From Kineosporiaceae bacterium (GTDB taxonomy: Bacteria; Actinomycetota; Actinomycetes; Actinomycetales; Kineosporiaceae): 64,000 bases of DNA. Position numbers and translations under genes: made by a program. Of this stretch, positions 53,901 through 64,000 are shown one piece after another (within the stretch, counting starts at the first letter, position 1; each line of letters begins with the position of its first letter). The stretch spans positions 1-64,000 of the forward strand of contig JAEUJN010000076.1 in the NCBI GenBank assembly GCA_016794595.1, given 5' to 3'. The notes under the pieces were generated by a model that was not told the origin of the DNA, searched no databases, and saw only the letters and a list, made by a program, of their open reading frames with translations.

Positions 53901-54130
53901 TCGAGGAGATCGCGCTCACCGAACTGGGCAACGCCCTGGTGGACCTGTCCCGCCGGGCCATGGGGATCGCCGAGGAGGATCTGTTCCGCCAGGTGGTGCG
54001 GGTGTTCGGCGGCCTCCGGGTGACCGACGCGGTTCGCCGCCGGCTCGGGGACGCCCTCTCCCGGGCGGAGCGCGCGGGTCGGGTCGAGCGCGCGGGAGGC
54101 CTCGTCCGGGTGGGCCGAGGCGACCGCTGA
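47984..54130 (+). CDS. Giant DUF4011 / SF1 helicase / nuclease-like / DUF3320 protein
   Basis: A 2048-residue multidomain protein. The N-terminal part has a transglutaminase-like Cys/His pair (GTCLDTTLTLAA near 223; GHAFLGYW near 249). DUF4011 follows at about 415-560 (QQWKNALLDLTLRNPLLSM). The split SF1 helicase has Walker A GPPGTGKSQ (near 733), Walker B LVVFDEASQI (near 1352), GDSRQLPPS, WHYRSRDESLIAF, NVQGDERDVVLFS and LNVAVTRARRRV. A restriction-endonuclease-like region (about 1665-1770) and DUF3320 (about 1870-1960) complete it. ATG 47984 is chosen over a longer open frame because the family begins here. Proteins of this layout occur sporadically and are suspected of nucleic-acid defence. 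No partner methylase is adjacent. Confidence 0.88.
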   Translation: MRIDVELVAAGSVGHATAHLGTPFVQRLAVAFPDAAEPVEEPRVEVVLRDALGEQLTLPFLARRPQLAPGQAWVLDAPEIRLDAAALSRVDTQTGADLLVTVHARGVRPVVHHQPVTVLASRQWLLDPEAPLRSLEHLAAFVQPHHPCVLQIVGSVGDELLRATKKASLAIGDVPAERIDAIVAATFTAVHRRDISYAEPPPSWGYGQLVRTPDDVLTGRVGTCLDTTLTLAAILEHLGIGTQLWVVPGHAFLGYWRGSGLALPEAVSLQAASAVNAVDLGAVGLVETTFLTRERRPPSDLVRRARQAPVDAWIRTGSARILGVVDIGTARLTGLLPLPARRARDDGVIEVVEYRAAPPAAGRVGSATAPAADTATDVAGRPAAPAPIARSAGAGIGEAPHPARAVPATPARVQQWKNALLDLTLRNPLLSMTSRLTQLPLSVPHGELGTVTDLLQTGRSITLREPGDLAWAASALLAGSSRTALPGDIARNLLAQRSTLFSDVQPGEHHPRIDRLRYRARTGVQETGANLLMLTVGRLDWHLGERRLAAPVLLMPARIKGVMPPYKVEADPAGQLTVNLSLLEKLRQEFGFTVPGLADLPPRADGDGVDVAAALRLLREAIADSGLPFRVDDEARLAILAYTGYLLWRDLDDHWERFLEAPLLRHLALTPTEAMAEPTAEPGTVQAPGKGGPGAPDLDEITAASPLPLDASQAAAVAAARAGRSFVLEGPPGTGKSQTIAAILADQLARGASVLFVAEKGAALDVVRARLTEIGLDELTLDLHDDQARPSEVRAQLKRALDLRPRPDRQAYTSVAGDLAASGAALADYAGRVHQPNPAGLSLYAARSLQLIRGGGPTLSVPPDVPGAREAVAAAVPALLRLTENDRLAWGFAGVAAAPDSLAPLLGRADAAVEALELPAPASSALASCEVLDELRTVATLLAFDADPPTLAEVGSRRWQEAAAELEHRLGALRRRYEDELAVFEPTVTAMDLGELDAVRQRVREARASFVLGRRRRLLAAAAPVLVHLRPGAQLAPRDLPQLTERVTAVAREARSIAAAWRALPGCAVLPQDVQPLTDEGARVIGHRLAALRTSAAALTRLPDRPAAAVVAARRADPPLAPAGRTQVEAVADALAPVCAALQVRESDLRHWSAGTAGGLVGTWARTATRRREDPAGAGLRRWAEAAEALRPLTGLAEAARRQLLDAEVPPEGAVAALERGLAAASVTERRDHHGFGGFDARRHDAVLDQFCESADALRQCLREVLPATVVDRRPFAPRNRTGATGVIDSVGSAIGAVGALEREVNRTRRGLSVRRLLQQFGPVIAEVTPCLLVSPDSLARFVPPEAMTFDLVVFDEASQITVADAVGALGRARAAVIAGDSRQLPPSRFGTAAAEEEQAVTPSQAEGQSAAVLSDYGVVPDEESILSEAVAAGVPRLWLSWHYRSRDESLIAFSNRHYYDDRLLTFPAVPGRGQDSGISLTRVPGRFVRSGSDPTGALRTNPVEATAVVEEVVRRWRAGQRSIGVVTFNVQQRGLIESMLRESGEAELLLALENRQEGVFVKNLENVQGDERDVVLFSTGFSADARGVLPLNFGPLNRLGGERRLNVAVTRARRRVMVFSSFDPSDLRADQTSSVGIKHLRAYLELAAAGSAPPPRAEATVDRHRDDVAGRLRAAGLGVSTALGTSEFQVDLAITSSAAPAGSPPSLAVLLDGESWAARRTTADRDALPVTVLREVLGWPDVMRIWLPDWLQDPDRVIARVLERAEQARTGVQRHGERRRSAISLSAPDLLAPDPAEGSLTQERSLVVDPLVREDSLRPEDPLVVEEGPAPDGSGDPEHAGTRTGDHSRADPVGWHGAAEDRAEPFRAFVPHLVGTVNRLDCLNQHRLTGHLEDLVREIVAVEGPLSALRLTRHVLACHGVSRVQPQRVTDLVKALPAELRRDEEGFIWPAGRDPSTWRGYRPVAPQEKRPVEEIALTELGNALVDLSRRAMGIAEEDLFRQVVRVFGGLRVTDAVRRRLGDALSRAERAGRVERAGGLVRVGRGDR

Positions 54131-54207
54131 CGTCCGGGTGGGCGGGTCCCACCCCACCGAGCGCCTCGGTGGCCGCCACCCCACGCCCACGCGAGGGTTG
54201 CGAGTTC

Positions 54208-58401
<4,194 letters not shown>

Positions 58402-58507
58402 CCGAACCCCTCGAGGTCGTGAAGGTCAGCAGAAGTGCGGCGCCACGACGGTGGGGCGACCTGGCCTCAACCGTCCCCGGTGGGTGTTTCGCGAGCGGGC
58501 GGGGAAG

Positions 58508-58545
58508 GTTACGCCGAGGTGACACAGACCGGGGTGATGTGAAAC
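58508..58545. promoter_or_regulatory. GlnR-like operator upstream of amtB
   Basis: Pentamers spaced every 11 bp read GTTAC (58508-58512), GTGAC (58519-58523), CGGGG (58530-58534) and GAAAC (58541-58545). The actinobacterial GlnR box is gTnAC-n6-GaAAC-n6-gTnAC-n6-GAAAC. Boxes one and four match fully, box two partly, box three not. Helical phasing and the place before amtB support nitrogen control. Confidence 0.5.
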
Positions 58546-58567
58546 CTGGGTTACCGAACCGGGCAGA

Positions 58568-59770
58568 TCAGGCCAGCAGGGCGTCGACGAAGACCTCGGG
58601 ATCGAAGGGGGCCAGGTCGTCCGGTCCCTCGCCCAGCCCGACCAGCTTCACCGGGACGCCCAGGGCTCGCTGCACGGCCACCACGATCCCGCCCTTGGCG
58701 GTGCCGTCCAGCTTGGTGAGCACGATGCCGGTGACCTCGACCACCTCGGAGAACACCTTGGCCTGCTGCATCCCGTTCTGGCCGGTGGTGGCGTCCAGCA
58801 CCAGCAGCACCTCGTCCACCGGGCCGTGCTTCTCCACCACGCGCTTGACCTTGCCCAGCTCGTCCATCAGGCCGACCTTGTTCTGCAAGCGGCCCGCCGT
58901 GTCGATCAGCACGACGTCCGCCTCGACATCGATGCCGGCCCTGACCGCGTCGAAGGCCACCGCGGCCGGGTCGGCGCCCTCGCGGTCGCTGCGGATGGTC
59001 GCCACGCCCACCCGTTCACCCCAGGTGGTCAGCTGATCGGCAGCCGCGGCCCGGAAGGTGTCCGCGGCACCCAGCAGCACGTCCTTGTCCTCGGCGACCA
59101 GCACCCGGGCGAGCTTGCCGACGGTGGTGGTCTTGCCGGTGCCGTTGACCCCGACCACCAGGACGACGGCCGGCCGCAGCGTGCCGTCCTCGCCGACGTG
59201 CGGCTCGACCGCCAGGGAGCGATCCATGGTGGGGTCGATCGCGGCGATCAACTGCGCGCGCAGCAGGCCCCGGACGGCGTCGGTGTCGCGCGTCCCCAGG
59301 ACGGCGACCTCGCGGCGCAGGTTGTCCACGATCTCCGAGGCCGGCCCGGCCCCGATGTCGGCCAGCAGCAGCGTGTCCTCGAGGTCCTCCCAGGTGGAGG
59401 CGTCGATCCGGTCGCGGGTGAGCAGGCCGAGCATGCGCTGGCCGAGCGCGGTGTTGGAGCGGGCCAGCCGGGCCCGCAGGCGGGTCATCCGGCCGCGCGC
59501 CGACTCGGGACGCTCGATGGTCGCCACCGGCTCCACCGGCACATCGGCCTCGGGGACGGTCGGCCGCGGGATGGTCGGGGTGGGTGCCGGGGGCGCCTCC
59601 AGGACGTCGGTGCCCGCACCACCGCGCCCGGGGGTCCCCGGCTGCGGGGATCCGCCGACATCAACGCCGCCTCCCCCCCGCCGGCGGGCGCCGACGAACA
59701 GCACGGAGCCGAGGATCAGCAGCAGGAGGACGAAGGCGATGCCGATGAAGGGCAGCAGGTCGGAGTTCAC
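58568..59770 (-). CDS. ftsY: Signal recognition particle receptor FtsY
   Basis: A 400-residue membrane-targeted GTPase that receives SRP-ribosome complexes. An N-terminal membrane segment (about 3-28: LLPFIGIAFVLLLLILGSVL) and a Pro/Gly/Ala linker replace the acidic A domain of E. coli. The NG domain has VVGVNGTGKTTTVGKLARVL, ADTFRAAAADQL, DTAGRLQNK and TKLDGTAKGG. GTG 59770 overlaps the stop of the preceding small membrane gene. Confidence 0.96.
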   Translation of the reverse strand: MNSDLLPFIGIAFVLLLLILGSVLFVGARRRGGGGVDVGGSPQPGTPGRGGAGTDVLEAPPAPTPTIPRPTVPEADVPVEPVATIERPESARGRMTRLRARLARSNTALGQRMLGLLTRDRIDASTWEDLEDTLLLADIGAGPASEIVDNLRREVAVLGTRDTDAVRGLLRAQLIAAIDPTMDRSLAVEPHVGEDGTLRPAVVLVVGVNGTGKTTTVGKLARVLVAEDKDVLLGAADTFRAAAADQLTTWGERVGVATIRSDREGADPAAVAFDAVRAGIDVEADVVLIDTAGRLQNKVGLMDELGKVKRVVEKHGPVDEVLLVLDATTGQNGMQQAKVFSEVVEVTGIVLTKLDGTAKGGIVVAVQRALGVPVKLVGLGEGPDDLAPFDPEVFVDALLA

Positions 59771-60333
59771 GACCTGATTGTCTCGGAGACTCCGGTCGCG
59801 GGAGTGGCCAGGGGGGAACCGTGTTGCGACGGGGGCACGACAGCCGGCGACGACGGGGCGCCCGGGGTCTTCTCCGGCGCCTTCTCCGGCCGGGTCCGGG
59901 CGGCGATCCCGGCCGCCACCTTGTCGGCGATCACCGTCTCCTCCCGGGCCCGTGCGCCGTTGGGCTCAGCCGGGGCGGAGGCCGCGCCCGAGCCGGCAGC
60001 CGGGACCGCGGGCCGGTAGGGGCGCGCGGCGCCGTCCGGGGAGGCAGTCCCGCCGGCCGCCCTGCCGGCCCCATCGTCGCCCGCATCGTCGGCCGCGTCG
60101 GCCTCAGCAGGTTCCACGCCCCGCAGGTCACGCACGGTGGCCGCCACGGTCGTGGCCGCCGTCCGGGCGGTGCTGGCCGCCTTGCGCGCCCGGCGCCGGG
60201 CGCCACGCGTGAGCCGCTCGCCCTCGGGGGTGAGCACCCAGGCACCGGCGCGAATGTTCGGCCACGCCACGGAGATGATCACCGTGAGCGCCACCCCGAG
60301 GACGAACATCATCCCGATCACGATCACGAGCAC
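59767..60333 (-). CDS. Single-pass membrane protein with disordered tail
   Basis: A 188-residue protein of no recognised family. A hydrophobic segment (about 2-24: VIVIGMMFVLGVALTVIISV) is followed by a basic stretch (RGARRRARKAASTARTA) and a long Ala/Pro/Asp-rich tail with little predicted structure. It lies between smc and ftsY and overlaps the ftsY start by 4 nt (GTGA), so both are translated together. A link to membrane targeting is only suggested by this. Confidence 0.65.
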   Translation of the reverse strand: MLVIVIGMMFVLGVALTVIISVAWPNIRAGAWVLTPEGERLTRGARRRARKAASTARTAATTVAATVRDLRGVEPAEADAADDAGDDGAGRAAGGTASPDGAARPYRPAVPAAGSGAASAPAEPNGARAREETVIADKVAAGIAARTRPEKAPEKTPGAPSSPAVVPPSQHGSPLATPATGVSETIRS

Positions 60334-60421
60334 GCATCCACAGTGCCTCGAGAGTCACAGCCGTCCCAGCCGAAACATCGCATCGTTACCGAGCTGTCGC
60401 CGGAATCACCCGGTTTCGTCG

Positions 60422-60442
60422 CACGATCAGCGGATCATCGTG
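60422..60442 (-). terminator. Weak hairpin after smc
   Basis: CACGAT (60422-60427) and ATCGTG (60437-60442) pair around 9 nt, 27 nt after the smc stop. Two GATC words inside can pair further. It is another TGATC-rich palindrome like those near position 1600. Confidence 0.3.
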
Positions 60443-60469
60443 ACCCACAGTGATCGTCGCTACGAGCCG

Positions 60470-63400
60470 TCAGGCCGGCTGATCCTCCCGCAGGCGCTGG
60501 CTGATCACCGTGGTCACGCCGTCCCCGCGCATGGTCACCCCGTACAGAGCGTCGGCGATCTCCATCGTGCGCTTCTGGTGGGTGACCACGATCAGCTGGC
60601 TGGTGCCCCGCAGTTCCTCCATGAGCGTGATCAGCCGGCCCAGGTTGGTGTCGTCCAGCGCCGCCTCGACCTCGTCCAGCACGTAGAACGGACTGGGCCG
60701 GGCCTTGAAGATCGCCACGAGCAGGGCCACCGCGGTCAGCGAGCGCTCCCCACCGGAGAGCAGCGAGAGCCGCTTGACCTTCTTGCCGGGGGGACGCGCC
60801 TCGACGTCCAGGCCGGTGGCCAGCATGTCCGACGGGTCGGTGAGGATCAACCGCCCCTCACCGCCGGGGAACAGCCGGGCGAAGACGCCCTCGAACTCGC
60901 GCGCGGTGTCGTGGAAGGCCTCGGTGAAGACCTGTTCCACCCGTTCGTCGACCTCTTTGACGATGTCCAACAGGTCCTTGCGGGAGGCCTTGAGGTCCTC
61001 GAGCTGGGTGGTCAGGAAGCGGTGACGTTCCTCCAGCGCGGCGAACTCCTCCAGGGCCAGCGGGTTGACCGTGCCCAGCAGCGCCAGTGCCCGCTCGGCC
61101 GCTCGCAGCCGCTTCTCCTGGACGGCGCGCACGAACGGGGTCGCCTCCCGGCCGCCCTCGGGCTCGCTCTCCCCCGGGGCCAGCGGGGGCGGAGGTACCG
61201 GCAGGTGGGGCCCGTACTCCTCGACCAGGATCTGCGGGTCCAGACCCAACTCGTCCACGCACCGTTCGCGCAGCGCGTCGATCCGCATCCGCTGCTCGGC
61301 CCGGGCCACCTCGTCCTTGTGCACCACGTCGGTCAACCGGGCGAGTTCCTCGGCCAGGTGGGCCACCCGGCCGCGCACCGAGCCGAGTTCGGCCTCGAAC
61401 CGCCGGCGCTCGGCGTCCGCAGCGGCCCGTACCTGCTCGGCGCGCAGCAACGAGGACTCCAGCACGCCGAGGGTGAAGTGAGCCCCGGCCAGCACGGCCT
61501 CGGCGGTCACCAGCTGCCGGCGGCGCCGCTGTTCGCGGGCCACGGCCCGCGCGCGGGCCTCGCGCTCGGCGGCCGCAGCTGCCAGCAGTTGTTCCGCGCG
61601 TCCCGAGAGCGCCCGCGCCCGCTCCTCGGCCGTCCGCAGCGCCAGGCGCGCCTCCATCTCGGTGGCCCGGGCGGCGGTCGAGGCCGCGGCGAGCGTGTCC
61701 CGGGCGGCGGTCGACGGCTCCTCGGCATCGACCTCGGCGTGCTCCTCGGCGACCCGCAGTCGCTCCTCGAGCTCGTGCAGCGCCTCGCGGTCCGCCTCCA
61801 GGGCGGCCTCGCCGGCCTCCTTCGCCGTGCGCAGCCGATCGGCCTCGGCCCGTGCTGCGCGCGCGGTCGACCCGAGCTGGCCCAGCCGCTCGGCGACGGC
61901 GGCCAGGCGGGCGTCGGAGTCGTGCAGGGCGTCCAGGGCGCTCTCCACCCGCAGCTGGGCGGTGTCGTAGCGGGACTGGGCGGCGTGCAGGGCGAAGCGC
62001 GCCTGCTCGCCGGCCCGCACGGCGACGGCCACCCGCTCGGCGGCCTCGTCGACCGCCGCTTGCACCTCGAGCAGCGAGGAGGCCGCCGCCCGCGAACCGC
62101 CCCGGACGAAAGCCGCCGAGACCAGGTCACCGTGCAGGGTCACAACGGTCAGCTCCGGACGCCGCGCGATCACCTCGCGGGCCACGTCCAGCTCGGGCGC
62201 GACCAGCACCCCGTCCAGGAGGCGATCGAGCGCCGCGCCGAGGTGATCCGGCGCAGTGATCAGGTCACGGGCCCAACGGCAGCCGGGCGCCGGCACCTCC
62301 TGGGTGCCGGCCGTGGCCGGCCCGGACGGCGCGTGGCCGACCAGGACCCCCGCCTGACCGCCGTCCTCGGCCTGCAGCAGCCGCACGGCGGCCAGGGCGC
62401 CGTCCAACGAGTCGGTGACCACCGCGTCGGCCGCCGTGCCCAGGGCGGCGGACACCGCGTTCTCGTACCCGGGGCGGACCTGGACCAGCGCGGCCACCGA
62501 TCCGAGCAGGCCGGACAGCCGGTCGCCTGCGGCCAGCAGGGTGCCCGAGCCGTCCTTGCGCTGCAGGCCCAGCTCGAGCGCCTCGCGCCGGGCCGACCAG
62601 GTGGCGCGATCCCGCTCGGCGTCCCGCTCGGTCTGCTTGGCCGCCTCCAGCGCGGAATGGGCCTCGTGCAGGTCTGCGGCGGCGGCCTCGTGCTCGGCGT
62701 CCAGGCCCTCCTCGCCGGCCTCGACCCCCGCCACCTGGCCCTCCACCGCGGAGAACTCCTGCGCGGCGGCGTCGGCGCGGGCCTCGGCCTCGGTGATCTG
62801 TTGGGCCAGACGCTCGGACTGCTCGAGGGCGGTATCCAGCCGGCTGCGGCGCGCGGCGACCTGACCGGCCAGCCGGGCCAGTCCCTCGCGGCGGTCGGCG
62901 GCCGCCCGCACCAGGGAGTTCAGCCGGCGCTCCTCCTCGCCCTCCGCGCGCTCGGCGTCGTGACGCGCCTCGACCGCCTCCGCCAGGTGCTCGCGGGCGA
63001 ACTCGACCTCCGCGGCCAGCGCCTCCTCCTGCTCCCCGATCGCCCGGGCCTGGGCCTCGAGCTCCTCGGGATCACGCCCGGGGGTGCGCTCGGGGGCCTC
63101 CTCGCCGAGCAGCCGGCGGCGGTCGGCAGCCAGGGACGCCGTCCCGCGGACCCGCTCGCGCAGGCTCGACAGCCGGTACCAGGTCTCCTGCGCCCGGGCC
63201 AGGCGGGGGGCCGCATCGGCGGCGTCCCGCTCCAGGTCGGCCAGCCGGTGCCGCGCGTCGGCGAGCTCGGCCTCGACCTCCTCGCGGCGGGCCCGCAGGG
63301 CGGTCTCGTCGGCCACCTCCTGCTCGAGTGCGGCGGTGAACTGCACCAGATCGTCGGCCAGCAGCCGGGCCCGGGCATCGCGCAGGTCGGCCTGGACGAC

Positions 63401-64000
63401 GGCGGCCCGCCGGGCGACCTCGGCCTGGCGTCCCAGAGGCTTGAGCTGGCGGCGGATCTCGGCGGTCAGGTCGGCCAGCCGGGTGAGGTTGGCCTGCATC
63501 GCCTCCAGCTTGCGCAGCGCCTTCTCCTTGCGCTTGCGGTGCTTGAGGACGCCGGCCGCCTCCTCGATGAACCCCCGGCGCTCCTCGGGGCTGGCGTGCA
63601 GGACGGCGTCGAGCCGGCCCTGGCCGACGATCACGTGCATCTCGCGGCCGATCCCGGAGTCGGACAGCAGCTCCTGGACGTCGAGCAGCCGGCAGGCGCT
63701 GCCGTTGATCGCGTACTCGCTGCCCCCGGAGCGGAACATCGTGCGCGAGATGGTGACCTCGCTGTAGTCGATCGGCAGCGCGCCATCGGTGTTGTCGATG
63801 GTCAGGCTCACCTCGGCCCGGCCGAGCGGCGGGCGGCCGGCGGTGCCGGCGAAGATGACGTCCTCCATCTTGCCGCCGCGCAGGCTCTTGGCCCCCTGCT
63901 CCCCCATCACCCAGGCCAGGGCGTCGACCACGTTGGACTTGCCCGACCCGTTCGGGCCGACCACACACGTGATCCCCGGCTCGAAGCGCAGGCTGGTCGC
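60470..64000 (-). CDS. smc: Chromosome segregation protein SMC (5' end outside window)
   Basis: At least 1176 residues; the frame is open to the window edge and the true start lies beyond it. Walker A is seen as VVGPNGSGKSNVVDAL near the visible start, then two long coiled-coil arms. A hinge (GSVAALVQVRPGYENAVSAA) divides the arms, and the C-terminal head has LSGGERSLTAVALL and FYVLDEVEAALDD. SMC dimers with ScpAB organise and segregate chromosomes. Only the first ~20 residues should be missing. Confidence 0.97.
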   Translation of the reverse strand, partial: ATSLRFEPGITCVVGPNGSGKSNVVDALAWVMGEQGAKSLRGGKMEDVIFAGTAGRPPLGRAEVSLTIDNTDGALPIDYSEVTISRTMFRSGGSEYAINGSACRLLDVQELLSDSGIGREMHVIVGQGRLDAVLHASPEERRGFIEEAAGVLKHRKRKEKALRKLEAMQANLTRLADLTAEIRRQLKPLGRQAEVARRAAVVQADLRDARARLLADDLVQFTAALEQEVADETALRARREEVEAELADARHRLADLERDAADAAPRLARAQETWYRLSSLRERVRGTASLAADRRRLLGEEAPERTPGRDPEELEAQARAIGEQEEALAAEVEFAREHLAEAVEARHDAERAEGEEERRLNSLVRAAADRREGLARLAGQVAARRSRLDTALEQSERLAQQITEAEARADAAAQEFSAVEGQVAGVEAGEEGLDAEHEAAAADLHEAHSALEAAKQTERDAERDRATWSARREALELGLQRKDGSGTLLAAGDRLSGLLGSVAALVQVRPGYENAVSAALGTAADAVVTDSLDGALAAVRLLQAEDGGQAGVLVGHAPSGPATAGTQEVPAPGCRWARDLITAPDHLGAALDRLLDGVLVAPELDVAREVIARRPELTVVTLHGDLVSAAFVRGGSRAAASSLLEVQAAVDEAAERVAVAVRAGEQARFALHAAQSRYDTAQLRVESALDALHDSDARLAAVAERLGQLGSTARAARAEADRLRTAKEAGEAALEADREALHELEERLRVAEEHAEVDAEEPSTAARDTLAAASTAARATEMEARLALRTAEERARALSGRAEQLLAAAAAEREARARAVAREQRRRRQLVTAEAVLAGAHFTLGVLESSLLRAEQVRAAADAERRRFEAELGSVRGRVAHLAEELARLTDVVHKDEVARAEQRMRIDALRERCVDELGLDPQILVEEYGPHLPVPPPPLAPGESEPEGGREATPFVRAVQEKRLRAAERALALLGTVNPLALEEFAALEERHRFLTTQLEDLKASRKDLLDIVKEVDERVEQVFTEAFHDTAREFEGVFARLFPGGEGRLILTDPSDMLATGLDVEARPPGKKVKRLSLLSGGERSLTAVALLVAIFKARPSPFYVLDEVEAALDDTNLGRLITLMEELRGTSQLIVVTHQKRTMEIADALYGVTMRGDGVTTVISQRLREDQPA

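Overview
The window reads as chromosomal DNA of a high-GC actinobacterium (Actinomycetota). GTG starts are common, genes often overlap as ATGA or GTGA, and the gene order is typical of the phylum: smc, ftsY, amtB-glnK-glnD, ffh, rpsP-khpA-rimM-trmD-rplS-lepB-rnhB-DUF2469-yraN-comM-dprA, xerC-whiG, rpsB-tsf-pyrH-frr-cdsA-rlmN. A WhiG/FliA-type sigma factor suggests a lineage that sporulates or makes motile cells. I cannot name the genus. I saw no rRNA, tRNA, CRISPR array, insertion sequence or prophage. Most conserved genes lie on the minus strand; the plus-strand genes are mainly lineage-specific.

Left part (1-12.5 kb). Two tandem paralogous small membrane-anchored proteins sit between TGATC-rich repeated intergenic DNA. 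A putrescine/amine and semialdehyde catabolic cluster follows: mmsA, two FAD amine oxidoreductases, a patD-type aldehyde dehydrogenase, an Lrp/AsnC regulator and a class III aminotransferase. The regulator is divergent from the dehydrogenase and coupled by 4-nt overlaps to the aminotransferase and the second oxidoreductase. Then come a secreted peptidoglycan-binding protein and a CDP-alcohol phosphatidyltransferase.

Middle part (12.5-31 kb). An acyl-CoA synthetase is followed by the coupled chain frr-cdsA-rlmN-DivIVA-like, then pyrH, tsf and rpsB. Divergent from these is the most unusual locus of the window: a Roadblock/LC7 gene facing a tightly coupled five-gene operon. That operon encodes a BON/OmpA-like protein, a membrane coiled-coil protein, a second Roadblock/LC7 protein, an Aer-type PAS protein and a PhnD-like binding protein without a signal peptide. 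No GTPase or kinase accompanies them, and a 22-bp palindrome lies in the divergent spacer. Next come an aminotransferase, a coiled-coil protein, an M23 peptidase whose frame runs antisense through whiG, whiG itself, xerC and a YbaY-domain protein.

Right part (31-64 kb). An astacin-like metalloprotease carries five 50-residue repeats. The conserved dprA-to-ffh block follows, interrupted by a polytopic membrane protein and an amidohydrolase. A 2048-residue protein combines a transglutaminase-like region, DUF4011, an SF1 helicase, a nuclease-like region and DUF3320; it is divergent from an F420-type oxidoreductase, and both starts look leaderless. The nitrogen control operon amtB-glnK-glnD has a phased GlnR-like box upstream. 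ftsY, a small membrane protein and the 5'-truncated smc close the window. Strong perfect hairpins without U-tracts mark several operon ends.
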